Below, piece by piece: positions 1 to 6,262 of a stretch of 6,323 nucleotides of DNA (within the stretch, counting starts at the first letter, position 1; every line of letters begins with the position of its first letter). Source of the stretch: Lysobacteraceae bacterium (GTDB taxonomy: Bacteria; Pseudomonadota; Gammaproteobacteria; Xanthomonadales; Xanthomonadaceae). The notes beneath the pieces were generated by a model. The model did not search any database. It was not told the origin of the DNA and saw only the letters and a program-made list of their open reading frames with translations. Made by a program: the position numbers and the translations under genes. The DNA is taken from NCBI GenBank assembly GCA_003449195.1, contig DMID01000169.1, positions 1-6,323 on the forward strand, written 5' to 3'.

Positions 1-216
1 GTGCTGTCGTCGGCCGACGTGGCATCGGCCGTGCGCATCCGCAACGGCGACAACGTCGACCTCGTCAGCCGCAGCGGTGGCATCGAAGTCCGGGTGGCCG
101 GGCGCGCACTCGGGGCCGCCGGCGAAAACGAACGCCTGAATGTCGAAAACCTCTCGTCCCGCAAGATCGTCCAGGGCGTGGTGGATGGCAGCGGCGCGGT
201 CCTCCTCAACCGCTGA
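1..216 (+). CDS. flgA: FlgA, flagellar P-ring assembly chaperone (3' end only)
   Basis: This is the C-terminal 71 residues of FlgA, the periplasmic chaperone needed to assemble the P-ring (FlgI) around the flagellar rod. The reading frame is open at the window edge, so the GTG at base 1 is an internal Val codon and the true start lies upstream. The visible part matches the end of the SAF/ChapFlgA domain: an R-x-G-D/N-x-V-x-L-V-S-R stretch at residues 13-24 (VRIRNGDNVDLVSRSGG), a G-R-A-L-G segment, and the typical tail N-x-x-S-x-x-I-V-x-G-V-V. It ends in TGA. The next flagellar genes, flgM and flgN, follow on the same strand after an 80-base gap with no terminator, so flgA transcripts probably read into them. 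The call rests on the tail motifs and on the neighbours. The signal peptide and N-terminal half are outside the window. Confidence 0.88.
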   Translation: MLSSADVASAVRIRNGDNVDLVSRSGGIEVRVAGRALGAAGENERLNVENLSSRKIVQGVVDGSGAVLLNR

Positions 217-238
217 ATTAAAAACGTGACGGATTCCC

Positions 239-266
239 TAAAGTTTCAGCTTGCCCCCGCCGATAT
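239..266 (+). promoter_or_regulatory. Sigma-28 (FliA) class III flagellar promoter upstream of flgM
   Basis: The -35 element TAAAGTTT at 239-246 is identical to the enterobacterial FliA consensus. The -10 element GCCGATAT at 259-266 matches GCCGATAA at 7 of 8 positions. The spacer is 12 nt (16 nt if counted from TAAA), one longer than the usual value. Transcription should begin around 272-275, giving a leader of about 23 nt before flgM. The site lies in the flgA-flgM gap, where a class III promoter is known in enteric bacteria. It would let FliA drive expression of its own inhibitor. Only the transcription start is inferred; the motif itself is directly visible. Confidence 0.88.
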
Positions 267-283
267 GGTCCACGAACCCGTAC

Positions 284-287
284 AGGT
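284..287 (+). promoter_or_regulatory. Ribosome binding site deciding the flgM start
   Basis: AGGT at 284-287 is the only Shine-Dalgarno-like match before flgM. It is 9 nt from the ATG at 297 but directly abuts the ATG at 288. This spacing favours translation from 297, where the protein begins M-S-Q-K-I-E-G. The match is short, so the start remains a preference rather than a proof. Confidence 0.5.
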
Positions 288-296
288 ATGACGAAC

Positions 297-608
297 ATGA
301 GCCAGAAAATCGAAGGTGGATTGCCGGCTGCCGGCCTTGCCGCCACCGCTGTCGTCGGCGCCCGCAGCGCGACGGCCGGTACCGGTCCGGCCAAGCCCGT
401 GGATGCCGTGGCCGCCGGCGACAGCCTGCGCCTGACCGGCGAGGCGGCCACGTTGCAAGCGGCTTCGCGCGAGTTTTCGGCGACCCAGCCGGTCGACCAG
501 TCCAAGGTGCAGTCGATCCGCGAAGCCATCGCCGCGGGGACCTACAAGGTGGACGCCAAGGCCATCGCCGGCGCCATGATCGACTTCGAAAAGGGGCTGG
601 GCGCATGA
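297..608 (+). CDS. flgM: FlgM, anti-sigma-28 factor
   Basis: FlgM binds FliA (sigma-28) in the cytoplasm and blocks late flagellar gene expression until the hook is finished. It is then exported through the flagellar secretion apparatus. The protein is 103 residues, normal for the family. The N-terminal half is rich in Ala, Gly and Thr and looks disordered, as expected for the export-competent part. The sigma-binding C-terminal half holds the family signature KVQSIREAIAAGTYKVD (about residues 70-86), followed by a terminal helix with A-x-A-I-A-G-A-M-I-D-F. I chose the ATG at 297 because the upstream AGGT is properly spaced from it; an in-frame ATG at 288 would add three residues (M-T-N). The gene sits behind a sigma-28 promoter, which closes a feedback loop, and its TGA overlaps the flgN ATG. 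Family assignment is firm; the exact start is less so. Confidence 0.93.
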   Translation: MSQKIEGGLPAAGLAATAVVGARSATAGTGPAKPVDAVAAGDSLRLTGEAATLQAASREFSATQPVDQSKVQSIREAIAAGTYKVDAKAIAGAMIDFEKGLGA

Positions 609-943
609 ATGGCCCTGACGTCTGGCTCGACAGGCTGGACGCCGCCCTTGCCGAGGAGCGCCGTGCCCTGATCGAGCACGATGTCGAGGCGTTGGTCAGC
701 AGCACCCGCGACAAGCTCGACGCGCTGCGGCAGCTGGAGGCGCAGCCGCCGGCCGCCGAGTTCGCCCATCGCCTGCGCACGCTGGCCGAAGCCAATCGCG
801 CCAACGGCGCGCTGCTCGCACGGCGCCGCCGCGAGGTGAACTGGTCGCTGCGCCATCTCGGGCGCGGCGAAGCGGCCCCGGCCTACGATGCGCAGGGCTG
901 CAACACGGTGGTGAAGGCCTCGGTCCCGCTGGCGGTGGTCTGA
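605..943 (+). CDS. flgN: FlgN, flagellar export chaperone
   Basis: FlgN is the cytoplasmic chaperone that binds the hook-filament junction proteins FlgK and FlgL and brings them to the flagellar export ATPase. The gene encodes 112 residues, somewhat shorter than the roughly 140 of enteric FlgN. It starts at ATG 605 in an ATGA overlap with the flgM stop, which indicates translational coupling. The protein is almost wholly helical and charged. It starts with W-L-D-R-L-D-A-A-L-A-E-E and has the family-like segment EANRANGALLARRRREVNW at residues 62-80, followed by S-L-R-H-L. A Tyr-Asp-x-x-Gly element near residue 94 precedes a flexible tail. The open frame extends upstream inside flgM to about base 251, but that extension has no start or composition consistent with a real N-terminus. 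Assignment rests on the helical pattern, these segments and the position directly after flgM. Confidence 0.88.
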   Translation: MNGPDVWLDRLDAALAEERRALIEHDVEALVSSTRDKLDALRQLEAQPPAAEFAHRLRTLAEANRANGALLARRRREVNWSLRHLGRGEAAPAYDAQGCNTVVKASVPLAVV

Positions 944-945
944 CC

Positions 946-972
946 CGGGCGGACAGGGGCTCGTTCCGCCCG
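946..972 (+). terminator. GC hairpin after flgN, possible terminator
   Basis: CGGGCGGA (946-953) pairs perfectly with TCCGCCCG (965-972), an 8 bp stem with an 11-nt loop starting three bases after the flgN stop codon. Only two T residues follow, so this is not a canonical rho-independent terminator. It could be a weak terminator or a 3'-end stabilising stem. The rest of the gap up to 1070 shows no other gene and no convincing promoter, although the kinase gene at 1071 must be transcribed from somewhere in or before it. Confidence 0.45.
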
Positions 973-1070
973 TTCGCCACCTGCCTCAATCATCGGCCGC
1001 CGTGCCCTTGGCACAGCCGGAGGGCAGCGGGCGTTAAGCTGTCGGCACGTGTCCTTGATTCCGTGCCTCG

Positions 1071-2285
1071 ATGAACGCCGCCGTTGCCATGTCAGATCCC
1101 CGTCTTCCCGACCTGCAGTCCTTCATCGACATGATGGACGACGGCCTGTTGCTGTGCGATCCGCACGGTGTCGTGCTGCAGGCCAATGCGGCCGTGCGCT
1201 CGCTGTTGCTGGTGGGCGACGCCGGGCCCGAATGCCTGATCGACCTGCTGCCGGACCAGGCGCGGGTGGCCCTGGGCGCGGGTGATGCGTGGGAAGGGGA
1301 TCTGGCCTTGCCCGACGAACGCATCCTGCGCGCGCACATCCACCGCCCGCCCGCAGTGGCGCCGGCCGGCCGCTTGCTGGTGTTCCGCGACATCAGCGAT
1401 GTCCGTGCACGCGAGCGCGAACTGGAACGCTGGCACGCCGAATTGCGCCAGACCACGGTGCGTCTGGCCGGCACCCAGGAGCAGCTGCTGCAGTCGGAAA
1501 AGCTGGCTTCCATCGGCCAGCTGGCTGCCGGCGTTGCCCACGAGATCAACAATCCGATCGGCTACGTGCACTCCAACCTCGGCTCGCTGCAGGAGTACCT
1601 CAACAGCTTGTTCGCGATGATCGATGCCTACGATCAGGCGCTGCGGTCTGCCGATCCGCGCGCGCATCTGGGCGAGATCGACGCCCTGCGCGAGCAGCAC
1701 GATATCGACTTCATCAGCCGCGACCTGCCGCAGTTGCTGGCCGAATCGCGGCAGGGCATCGAGCGGGTGACGCGCATCGTCCGCGACCTGAAAGATTTTT
1801 CGTACTACGGCCGCGGCGATGCCTGGAAGCGCGCCGACCTGCATGCCGGCCTGGATTCGACCCTGAACATCATCTGGAACGAGCTCAAGTACAAGGCAAA
1901 GCTGGAAAAGCACTACGGCAAGCTGCCGCTGGTCGAATGCCTGCCTTCCGAAATCAACCAGGTGTTCATGAACATATTGCTCAATGCCGGCCATGCGATC
2001 GGCGAGCAGGGCACTATCACCTTGAGCACGGGGGCGGGCGATGGCGAGGCATGGGTGGAGATCGCCGATACCGGCAACGGCATTGCGCCGGAGCTGCTGC
2101 AGAAGATCTTCGACCCGTTCTTCACCACCAAGCCGGTGGGCAAGGGCACCGGGCTGGGGTTGTCGATTTCCTACGGCATCGTCAACAAGCACCACGGGCG
2201 CATCGAGGTGGACAGCGTGGTCGGGCAGGGCACCACGTTCAGGGTCACGCTGCCGGTGAAACAGCCCGAGGCCGCCGGCGCCTGA
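1071..2285 (+). CDS. Soluble PAS-domain sensor histidine kinase (HisKA/HATPase), RavA/RavS-like by context
   Basis: This is a cytoplasmic two-component sensor kinase of 404 residues with no membrane segment or signal peptide. Residues about 12-110 form a PAS-like sensor domain: an F-I-D-M-M-D-D-G-L-L-L-C-D-P start and an L-L-V-F-R-D-I-S-D end. A short coiled coil follows (about 112-142). The HisKA dimerisation domain carries GVAHEINNPIGYVHSN with phospho-acceptor His157. A helical insert of about 75 residues leads to the second HisKA helix (R-I-V-R-D-L-K-D-F-S). The HATPase domain has the N-box around Asn301/Asn305, G1 box D-T-G-N-G-I (333-338), F-box F-D-P-F-F-T-T-K (347-354) and G2 box G-K-G-T-G-L-G-L-S (357-365). 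All catalytic boxes are intact, so it should be active. It has no receiver of its own and converges on the GGDEF-EAL-receiver gene, a likely phosphorylation target (inference). An in-frame ATG at 1089 is an alternative start; neither ATG has a clear Shine-Dalgarno sequence. Confidence 0.9.
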   Translation: MNAAVAMSDPRLPDLQSFIDMMDDGLLLCDPHGVVLQANAAVRSLLLVGDAGPECLIDLLPDQARVALGAGDAWEGDLALPDERILRAHIHRPPAVAPAGRLLVFRDISDVRARERELERWHAELRQTTVRLAGTQEQLLQSEKLASIGQLAAGVAHEINNPIGYVHSNLGSLQEYLNSLFAMIDAYDQALRSADPRAHLGEIDALREQHDIDFISRDLPQLLAESRQGIERVTRIVRDLKDFSYYGRGDAWKRADLHAGLDSTLNIIWNELKYKAKLEKHYGKLPLVECLPSEINQVFMNILLNAGHAIGEQGTITLSTGAGDGEAWVEIADTGNGIAPELLQKIFDPFFTTKPVGKGTGLGLSISYGIVNKHHGRIEVDSVVGQGTTFRVTLPVKQPEAAGA

Positions 2286-2289
2286 TGGC

Positions 2290-2323
2290 CGCCGGCCGGA
2301 TGGTCCGGGTCAGCCGGCCGGCG
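2290..2323. terminator. Convergent-gene hairpin, possible bidirectional terminator
   Basis: CGCCGGCCGG (2290-2299) is the exact reverse complement of CCGGCCGGCG (2314-2323), giving a 10 bp all-GC stem with a 14-nt loop. It fills the 24-nt gap between two convergent genes and includes the stop codon of the minus-strand gene. There is no T-tract on either side, so intrinsic termination is uncertain. The position suggests a transcription block or 3'-end barrier for both genes. Confidence 0.4.
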
Positions 2324-4031
2324 ATGCGTTCTGCGCATCGTGGGTGCGGAAGGCCTGGCGGATGTGCTCGCGCAGCTCGTCGTCGTTCCACGGTTTGGTC
2401 AGGAAGCGATAGATCGCGCCGCGGTTGATGGCATCGGTCACGGTGGCCAGGTCGGTATAGCCGGACAACACCAGCCGCACCGTGTCCGGGTAGAGCATCT
2501 TCACCCGGCCGAGGAATTCGGTGCCGCTCATGTCGGACATGCGCTGGTCGGACAGGATCACCTGCACGTTGTTGGTAGCCAGCAGGTCGAAGGCATCGCG
2601 CACGTTGCCGGCAGCGAGAATGCGGTAGCCGTCGCGGCGGAACAGGCGCACCAGTGCGCGCAGCACGTTTTCCTCGTCGTCCAGCAGCAGCAGGGTGCGG
2701 TCGGATTGCGCCGTGGCGAAGGATTCCGAGCGGATGTAGCGCCTGCGCAGGATCTGGCCGGCATGCTCGGCGGTATTGGGCTCGCCGAACAGGTAACCCT
2801 GGAATTCGTCGCATTCGTTGCGGCGCAGGAAGCCGACCTGGGCTTCGGTTTCCACGCCGTTGGCGACGACCTTGATGCCGAGCTGGTGGCTCATCGCGAT
2901 GATCGCGCGCACGATGGCTGCCTCGCGGCTGCCGGTCGGCGCGCTCATGATGAAGCTGCGGTCGATCTTCAGCTTGTCCACCTGGTAGCGGACCAGCGAG
3001 CCCAGGCTGGATTCGCCGGTGCCGAAATTGTCCAGGCACAGCTGCACGCCTTCGCGGCGCAGGCGCGCCAGCGATTCGTAGATCGAGGCGACGTTGTGGG
3101 TCAGCGCGCTTTCGTTGATTTCCAGGATGATCGACGGGGCGGGGATGCCGTGGGCCTGGGCGGCATCGAGCACCTCGTCGACGAACTCGGCGCGCAGCAG
3201 CTGCAGCGTGGACACGTTGACCGACATGGTGAAATCGTCGAAGCCCGCATCGCGCCATGCGCGTGCCTGGGCCAGGGCGTGGCGGATGGCCCAGTTGCCG
3301 ATCTGCACGATCACGCCCAGCCGCTCGGCCATGCGCATGAAACGCTCGGGCACCAGCATGCCCAAGGTCGGCGAATGCCAGCGCAGCAAGGCTTCAACGC
3401 CCATCACCCGGCCGTCGCGGGCACTGACCACCGGCTGGTAGCGCAGGCGCAGCTCGTCGTTGGCGATGGCATCGACGATCTGGCGCGCCATGATGCTTTC
3501 GCTGCTGGCGCTGACCATCGCTTCCATGCCGTACAGGCGGAACGAGGTGCCGCCGGCATCACGCACGGCCTGGCGCTGGGCAATTTCGGCGAAATCGAGC
3601 AGCTCGGACGCATCCAGCGAATGCTCCGGGCACAGGCTGATGCCGATCTTGGCGTTGAGGAACAAGGTGTACGGCAGCACGCTCAAGGGCTTGTCGATCT
3701 GCTCGCCGAGTTCCTCCATCAGCATTTCCAGCGGGGGCAGGTCGGCGGTGCGCGGTATCGCGACGATGAATTCGTCGCTGCCGTGGCGCCACACGATGCC
3801 GCGCCCGTCCAGATAGTTGCTGAGCCGCTCGCCCAGCAGCACCAGCGCTTCGTCGCCGGCATCGGTGCCCATGTTCTCGTTGATCGAGGCGAAGTGGTCG
3901 ATGTCGATGTGTGCCAGCAGCAGCGGCGTGCCGCCGTTGGCGGCATCGTCCACCAGCATGGCCAGCGAGGGTTGGCCGGCACCGAGGCGCGGGACAAAGC
4001 TGGCGGAAGGGCCGGACAGGGGTTTGGACAT
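2310..4031 (-). CDS. ravR: GGDEF-EAL protein with C-terminal receiver domain, RavR-like, degenerate active sites
   Basis: A 573-residue cytoplasmic response regulator. Residues about 36-168 are a GGDEF domain with D43-x-D45-x-F, N51 and D60 kept. Its signature is G84-S-D-E-F, the upstream L-T-G-L-x-N-R motif is eroded, and no RxxD inhibitory site is present. Residues about 183-430 are an EAL domain. E213-A-L-L-R-W, N272, E304, K355, D357, E394 and Q411 are present. However, the D-D-F-G motif reads D334-N335-F-G-T-G-E, and A-E-G-V-E reads A-N391-G-V-E, so two acidic catalytic or metal positions are Asn. Residues about 446-560 are a complete receiver: D451-D452, phospho-acceptor D495, S523 and K546. 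The ATG is 9 nt after the upstream kinase stop, indicating an operon. Domain order and kinase neighbours match X. campestris RavR as I recall it; the symbol is by analogy. Output is unclear: c-di-GMP binding or protein contact is likelier than catalysis. Confidence 0.9.
   Translation of the reverse strand: MSKPLSGPSASFVPRLGAGQPSLAMLVDDAANGGTPLLLAHIDIDHFASINENMGTDAGDEALVLLGERLSNYLDGRGIVWRHGSDEFIVAIPRTADLPPLEMLMEELGEQIDKPLSVLPYTLFLNAKIGISLCPEHSLDASELLDFAEIAQRQAVRDAGGTSFRLYGMEAMVSASSESIMARQIVDAIANDELRLRYQPVVSARDGRVMGVEALLRWHSPTLGMLVPERFMRMAERLGVIVQIGNWAIRHALAQARAWRDAGFDDFTMSVNVSTLQLLRAEFVDEVLDAAQAHGIPAPSIILEINESALTHNVASIYESLARLRREGVQLCLDNFGTGESSLGSLVRYQVDKLKIDRSFIMSAPTGSREAAIVRAIIAMSHQLGIKVVANGVETEAQVGFLRRNECDEFQGYLFGEPNTAEHAGQILRRRYIRSESFATAQSDRTLLLLDDEENVLRALVRLFRRDGYRILAAGNVRDAFDLLATNNVQVILSDQRMSDMSGTEFLGRVKMLYPDTVRLVLSGYTDLATVTDAINRGAIYRFLTKPWNDDELREHIRQAFRTHDAQNASPAG
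2322..2340. repeat. Short inverted repeat in the 3' end of the receiver-protein gene
   Basis: CGATGCG (2322-2328) and CGCATCG (2334-2340) form a perfect 7 bp stem with a 5-nt loop, immediately beside the 2290-2323 stem and sharing two bases with it. It lies in codons for the variable C-terminal tail of the minus-strand protein, where coding constraint should be weak. The tandem hairpins may act together at the 3' ends of the convergent transcripts. Confidence 0.4.
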
Positions 4032-4040
4032 CGTGGCGGA

Positions 4041-6164
4041 TCAGTTCGGCGATGCGGCGGAGGGCTGGTAGGGCAGTCGAAGTTCCACGAGGGTTCCGGC
4101 GCCGGGCGCGGTGTGCATTTTCAGCAGTCCGCCCGCGCCCTGGGCGCGTTCGCGCATGACCACGAGGCCGAGCCCTGCGGCCCCGGCGGGGTCGAAGCCG
4201 TCGCCGTCGTCCTGCACCCGCAGTTCCAGCCATTGGCCGTCCACGTCGTGCAGGCTGACCGTGACTTGGCCCGCATGGGCGTGCCGCACGACATTGGTGA
4301 GGCATTCCTGCGCGATGCGGAAGCAGGCCTGCTCCACTTCGCGCGCGGGGCGTGCCGGCAGCGGCGTCAGTTGCAGGTCCAGCGAGATGTCGGACGAACG
4401 CAGCAGGCGGCCGGCTTGCCAGCGGATCGAGGCTTCCAGCCCCAGCGCATCCAGCTGCGGCGGCCGCAGCAGGGTGGAGATGTCGCGCAGCTTGACCACC
4501 GTGGCATCGGCCAGTGCCACGATTTCGCCAAGTTCCTCGCGGCGTGTCGCCGGGTCCTCGTCGTCCATCGCCGCATGGGCGGACAGCTTCATCGCGGTGA
4601 TTGCCTGGCCGATGTCGTCGTGCAGGTCGCGCGAGATCGCGCGCCGTTCGTCCTCCTGCAGCGAGAACAGCCGGCGGGCCAGGGCCTGCAGTTCGGCATT
4701 GCCGGCCGCAAGTGCATCGCGCATCCGTTCGGCATCGGACAGGTCGCGCACGAACAGCAGACGGTACAGGCGGCCGTCGTGGCGGGTCACCTGCTGGACG
4801 ATCCCGGCGCGGAACACGCTGTGGTCGCGCCGGTGCATCAGCGGGGCCGGCGTCAGCAGCAGGGCTTCGCCCTCGGCCGGCGCCTGCAGCAGCCACTGTG
4901 TGAAACGTTCGCGGTCCTCGTCCACGACCAGTGCGGGCAGCGTCACGTCGGCCAGCGGGTCCTGGCCCAGGCAGAATTCGAGCCTGAAGGCGGGGTTGGC
5001 GAAGATTGCCCGTTCGCCTTCCAGCACCAGCAGGCCGTCGGGCATCACGTCGACCAATCTGCGGAAGGGCAGGTCCGGCATCACCGTCGGCGCGGCACGG
5101 GTGATGTCCTGCAGGATTCCGCGCACCATCGGCCGGCCGGTGCCGTCCTCGAAGCCGTCGGCGAGGATCAGGAAGCGCCGGGTCTCGCCGTCGGCATCGG
5201 TGATGGCGAACTGGTCGTCGACATGCGTGGTCAGGCCGAGCCGGATCAGCGACAGCCGCTGTTCGATGCACTGCAGGTGCGGCGCCGAGGAAGGGGAGGC
5301 GAAAAGCTCGCCCAAGGGCCGCCAGCCGGCGGATTCGGGCGGTTTCCGGCCGAGCAGGCGATAGAGCTCGTCGGAGAAATGACCGTAACCGGTGGCAGGG
5401 TTGATCTCCCAGTAACCGATGCCGGCGATGGACTGGGCTTCGCGCAGTCTCCGGCTGGTTTCTTCCCGTTCGTGGCGGGCCTGCCGTTCGGCCGTGCGGT
5501 CGTGGACGGCCACGAGACGGGCGGCGGGGTGTTCCTGCGTGCCGGCCGGGCAGTCGAGCAGAACCACGTCGCGGTAACCGCCCGAGCGCGTCCGCAGCCG
5601 GTGCATCGATTCGGGAAGTTGGTCGAGGGCGGAGCGGGCGGCGGCCAGGTGCTCGGCCAGACGGGTGCCGTCCTGTTCCGGCCAGAGTGCCGGCAGGCGC
5701 AAGGCGAGGAACTCTTCGCGCCGGCTGCCATGGAAGGCCAGCGCCGCGTCGTTCACCGCCAGGATCTCCAGCGACTCCGGCGTGTAAATCCACATCGGCA
5801 CGGGGTTGGAGAAGAACAGCGAGCGGTAGCGTTGTTCGGAGGCTTCGAGCAGTCGATGCGATTCGGTGAGGCGGCGCAGCAGCGGGCGCAGCAGCAGGTA
5901 GAGCAGCACGGCCGTGGCCAGGACGTACAGCAACCCCTTGAGGGTCTGCAGGCCGGCGAGCCGGTCGGGATCGCCGGTCAAGGCGGCGATCAGGTTGTCG
6001 CTGCCGAGAATCCACAGCGAACCGGACATCAGGTAGATCAGCGGCACCGCCCACTGGCCATAGGCCATCAGGCGCGACCAGCGGCGCGACGGCGTGGCGG
6101 TGGCAAGCGGGGAGCGGGCTGCAGCCGGGTCCATGCACGGTCCGGAGGCGGGGGATGCGGGCAT
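4041..6164 (-). CDS. Membrane-anchored three-PAS sensor kinase, HisKA_3 (NarL/DegS-type)
   Basis: A sensor kinase of 707 residues from the ATG at 6162-6164. Two transmembrane helices (about 39-54 and 78-92) flank a short loop containing G-S-D-N-L, D-P-D-R-L and L-K-G. This N-terminal anchor is shared by many proteobacterial PAS kinases. Three PAS-like domains follow (about 108-224, 240-356, 366-476), then a helical segment. The HisKA_3 motif E-R-R-A-I-S-R-D-L-H-D-D-I-G-Q has phospho-acceptor His515. The HATPase domain holds E-C-L-T-N-V-V-R-H-A (Asn624), D-D-G-D-G (652-656) and G-L-G-L-V-V-M-R-E-R-A, with no F-box, as usual for this class. The frame extends to a GTG at 6212, but that codon abuts the neighbour's terminator. 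The ATG at 6134 is also plausible; neither ATG has a good ribosome site. It is the first gene of a two-gene operon with the GGDEF-EAL-receiver protein, its likely partner. By context it is a RavS- or RavA-like sensor; the ligand is unknown. Confidence 0.9.
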   Translation of the reverse strand: MPASPASGPCMDPAAARSPLATATPSRRWSRLMAYGQWAVPLIYLMSGSLWILGSDNLIAALTGDPDRLAGLQTLKGLLYVLATAVLLYLLLRPLLRRLTESHRLLEASEQRYRSLFFSNPVPMWIYTPESLEILAVNDAALAFHGSRREEFLALRLPALWPEQDGTRLAEHLAAARSALDQLPESMHRLRTRSGGYRDVVLLDCPAGTQEHPAARLVAVHDRTAERQARHEREETSRRLREAQSIAGIGYWEINPATGYGHFSDELYRLLGRKPPESAGWRPLGELFASPSSAPHLQCIEQRLSLIRLGLTTHVDDQFAITDADGETRRFLILADGFEDGTGRPMVRGILQDITRAAPTVMPDLPFRRLVDVMPDGLLVLEGERAIFANPAFRLEFCLGQDPLADVTLPALVVDEDRERFTQWLLQAPAEGEALLLTPAPLMHRRDHSVFRAGIVQQVTRHDGRLYRLLFVRDLSDAERMRDALAAGNAELQALARRLFSLQEDERRAISRDLHDDIGQAITAMKLSAHAAMDDEDPATRREELGEIVALADATVVKLRDISTLLRPPQLDALGLEASIRWQAGRLLRSSDISLDLQLTPLPARPAREVEQACFRIAQECLTNVVRHAHAGQVTVSLHDVDGQWLELRVQDDGDGFDPAGAAGLGLVVMRERAQGAGGLLKMHTAPGAGTLVELRLPYQPSAASPN

Positions 6165-6213
6165 GGTAGCGGCTTCGGGGCCGTGCGGTGTGGCGACGAC
6201 GCGTGCAGGCACG

Positions 6214-6243
6214 AAAAAACCGCCGTCCGGGGACGGCGGTTTT
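6214..6243 (-). terminator. Strong rho-independent terminator
   Basis: Read on the minus strand, a 12 bp stem (AAAACCGCCGTC at 6243-6232 pairing with 6227-6216) closes on a 4-nt loop and runs into six T residues (6219-6214). It starts 19 nt after the stop codon of the minus-strand gene at the right edge. It separates that gene from the sensor kinase operon. The + strand copy has a shorter T run, so some bidirectional activity is possible, but no + strand gene ends here. Confidence 0.9.
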
Positions 6244-6262
6244 CGGGTGGTGGCCGGGTCGC

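Noticed and set aside
265..291. Eight-codon upstream reading frame (ATG at 265) whose TGA overlaps the ATG at 288 before flgM.
   Set aside because: Its ATG lies inside the sigma-28 -10 element, so it would be absent from the main flgM transcript. It has no ribosome site. It could exist only on flgA read-through RNA.
251..604. Upstream extension of the flgN reading frame across flgM.
   Set aside because: It is out of frame with a well-supported flgM. The ATG in the ATGA overlap at 605 gives a normal FlgN N-terminus.
1008..1026. TTGGCAC followed by GC-rich bases, resembling a sigma-54 -24 element upstream of the soluble kinase.
   Set aside because: At the required spacing the -12 position reads GG rather than GC, and TTGC is absent. 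The bases also form part of a small GTGCC/GGCAC hairpin.
1008..1040. Possible sigma-70 promoter (TTGGCA and TAAGCT) upstream of the kinase at 1071.
   Set aside because: The two hexamers are 21 nt apart, too far for a normal promoter, and the -35 match is only partial.
1092..2195. Minus-strand open frame of 367 codons opposite the soluble kinase.
   Set aside because: The + strand frame has intact HisKA and HATPase boxes. The antisense frame shows no motif and is explained by GC-rich codon structure.
4111..5364. Plus-strand open frame of 417 codons opposite the membrane kinase.
   Set aside because: Its product is Ser/Arg/Ala-rich low-complexity sequence, antisense to well-conserved PAS and kinase domains.
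3559..6138. Long minus-strand open frame of 859 codons overlapping the sensor kinase and the GGDEF-EAL gene.
   Set aside because: It is the out-of-frame shadow of two genes with clear domain motifs. Its product is extreme in Arg, Pro and Ala with no recognisable domain, as expected from a high-GC off-frame reading.
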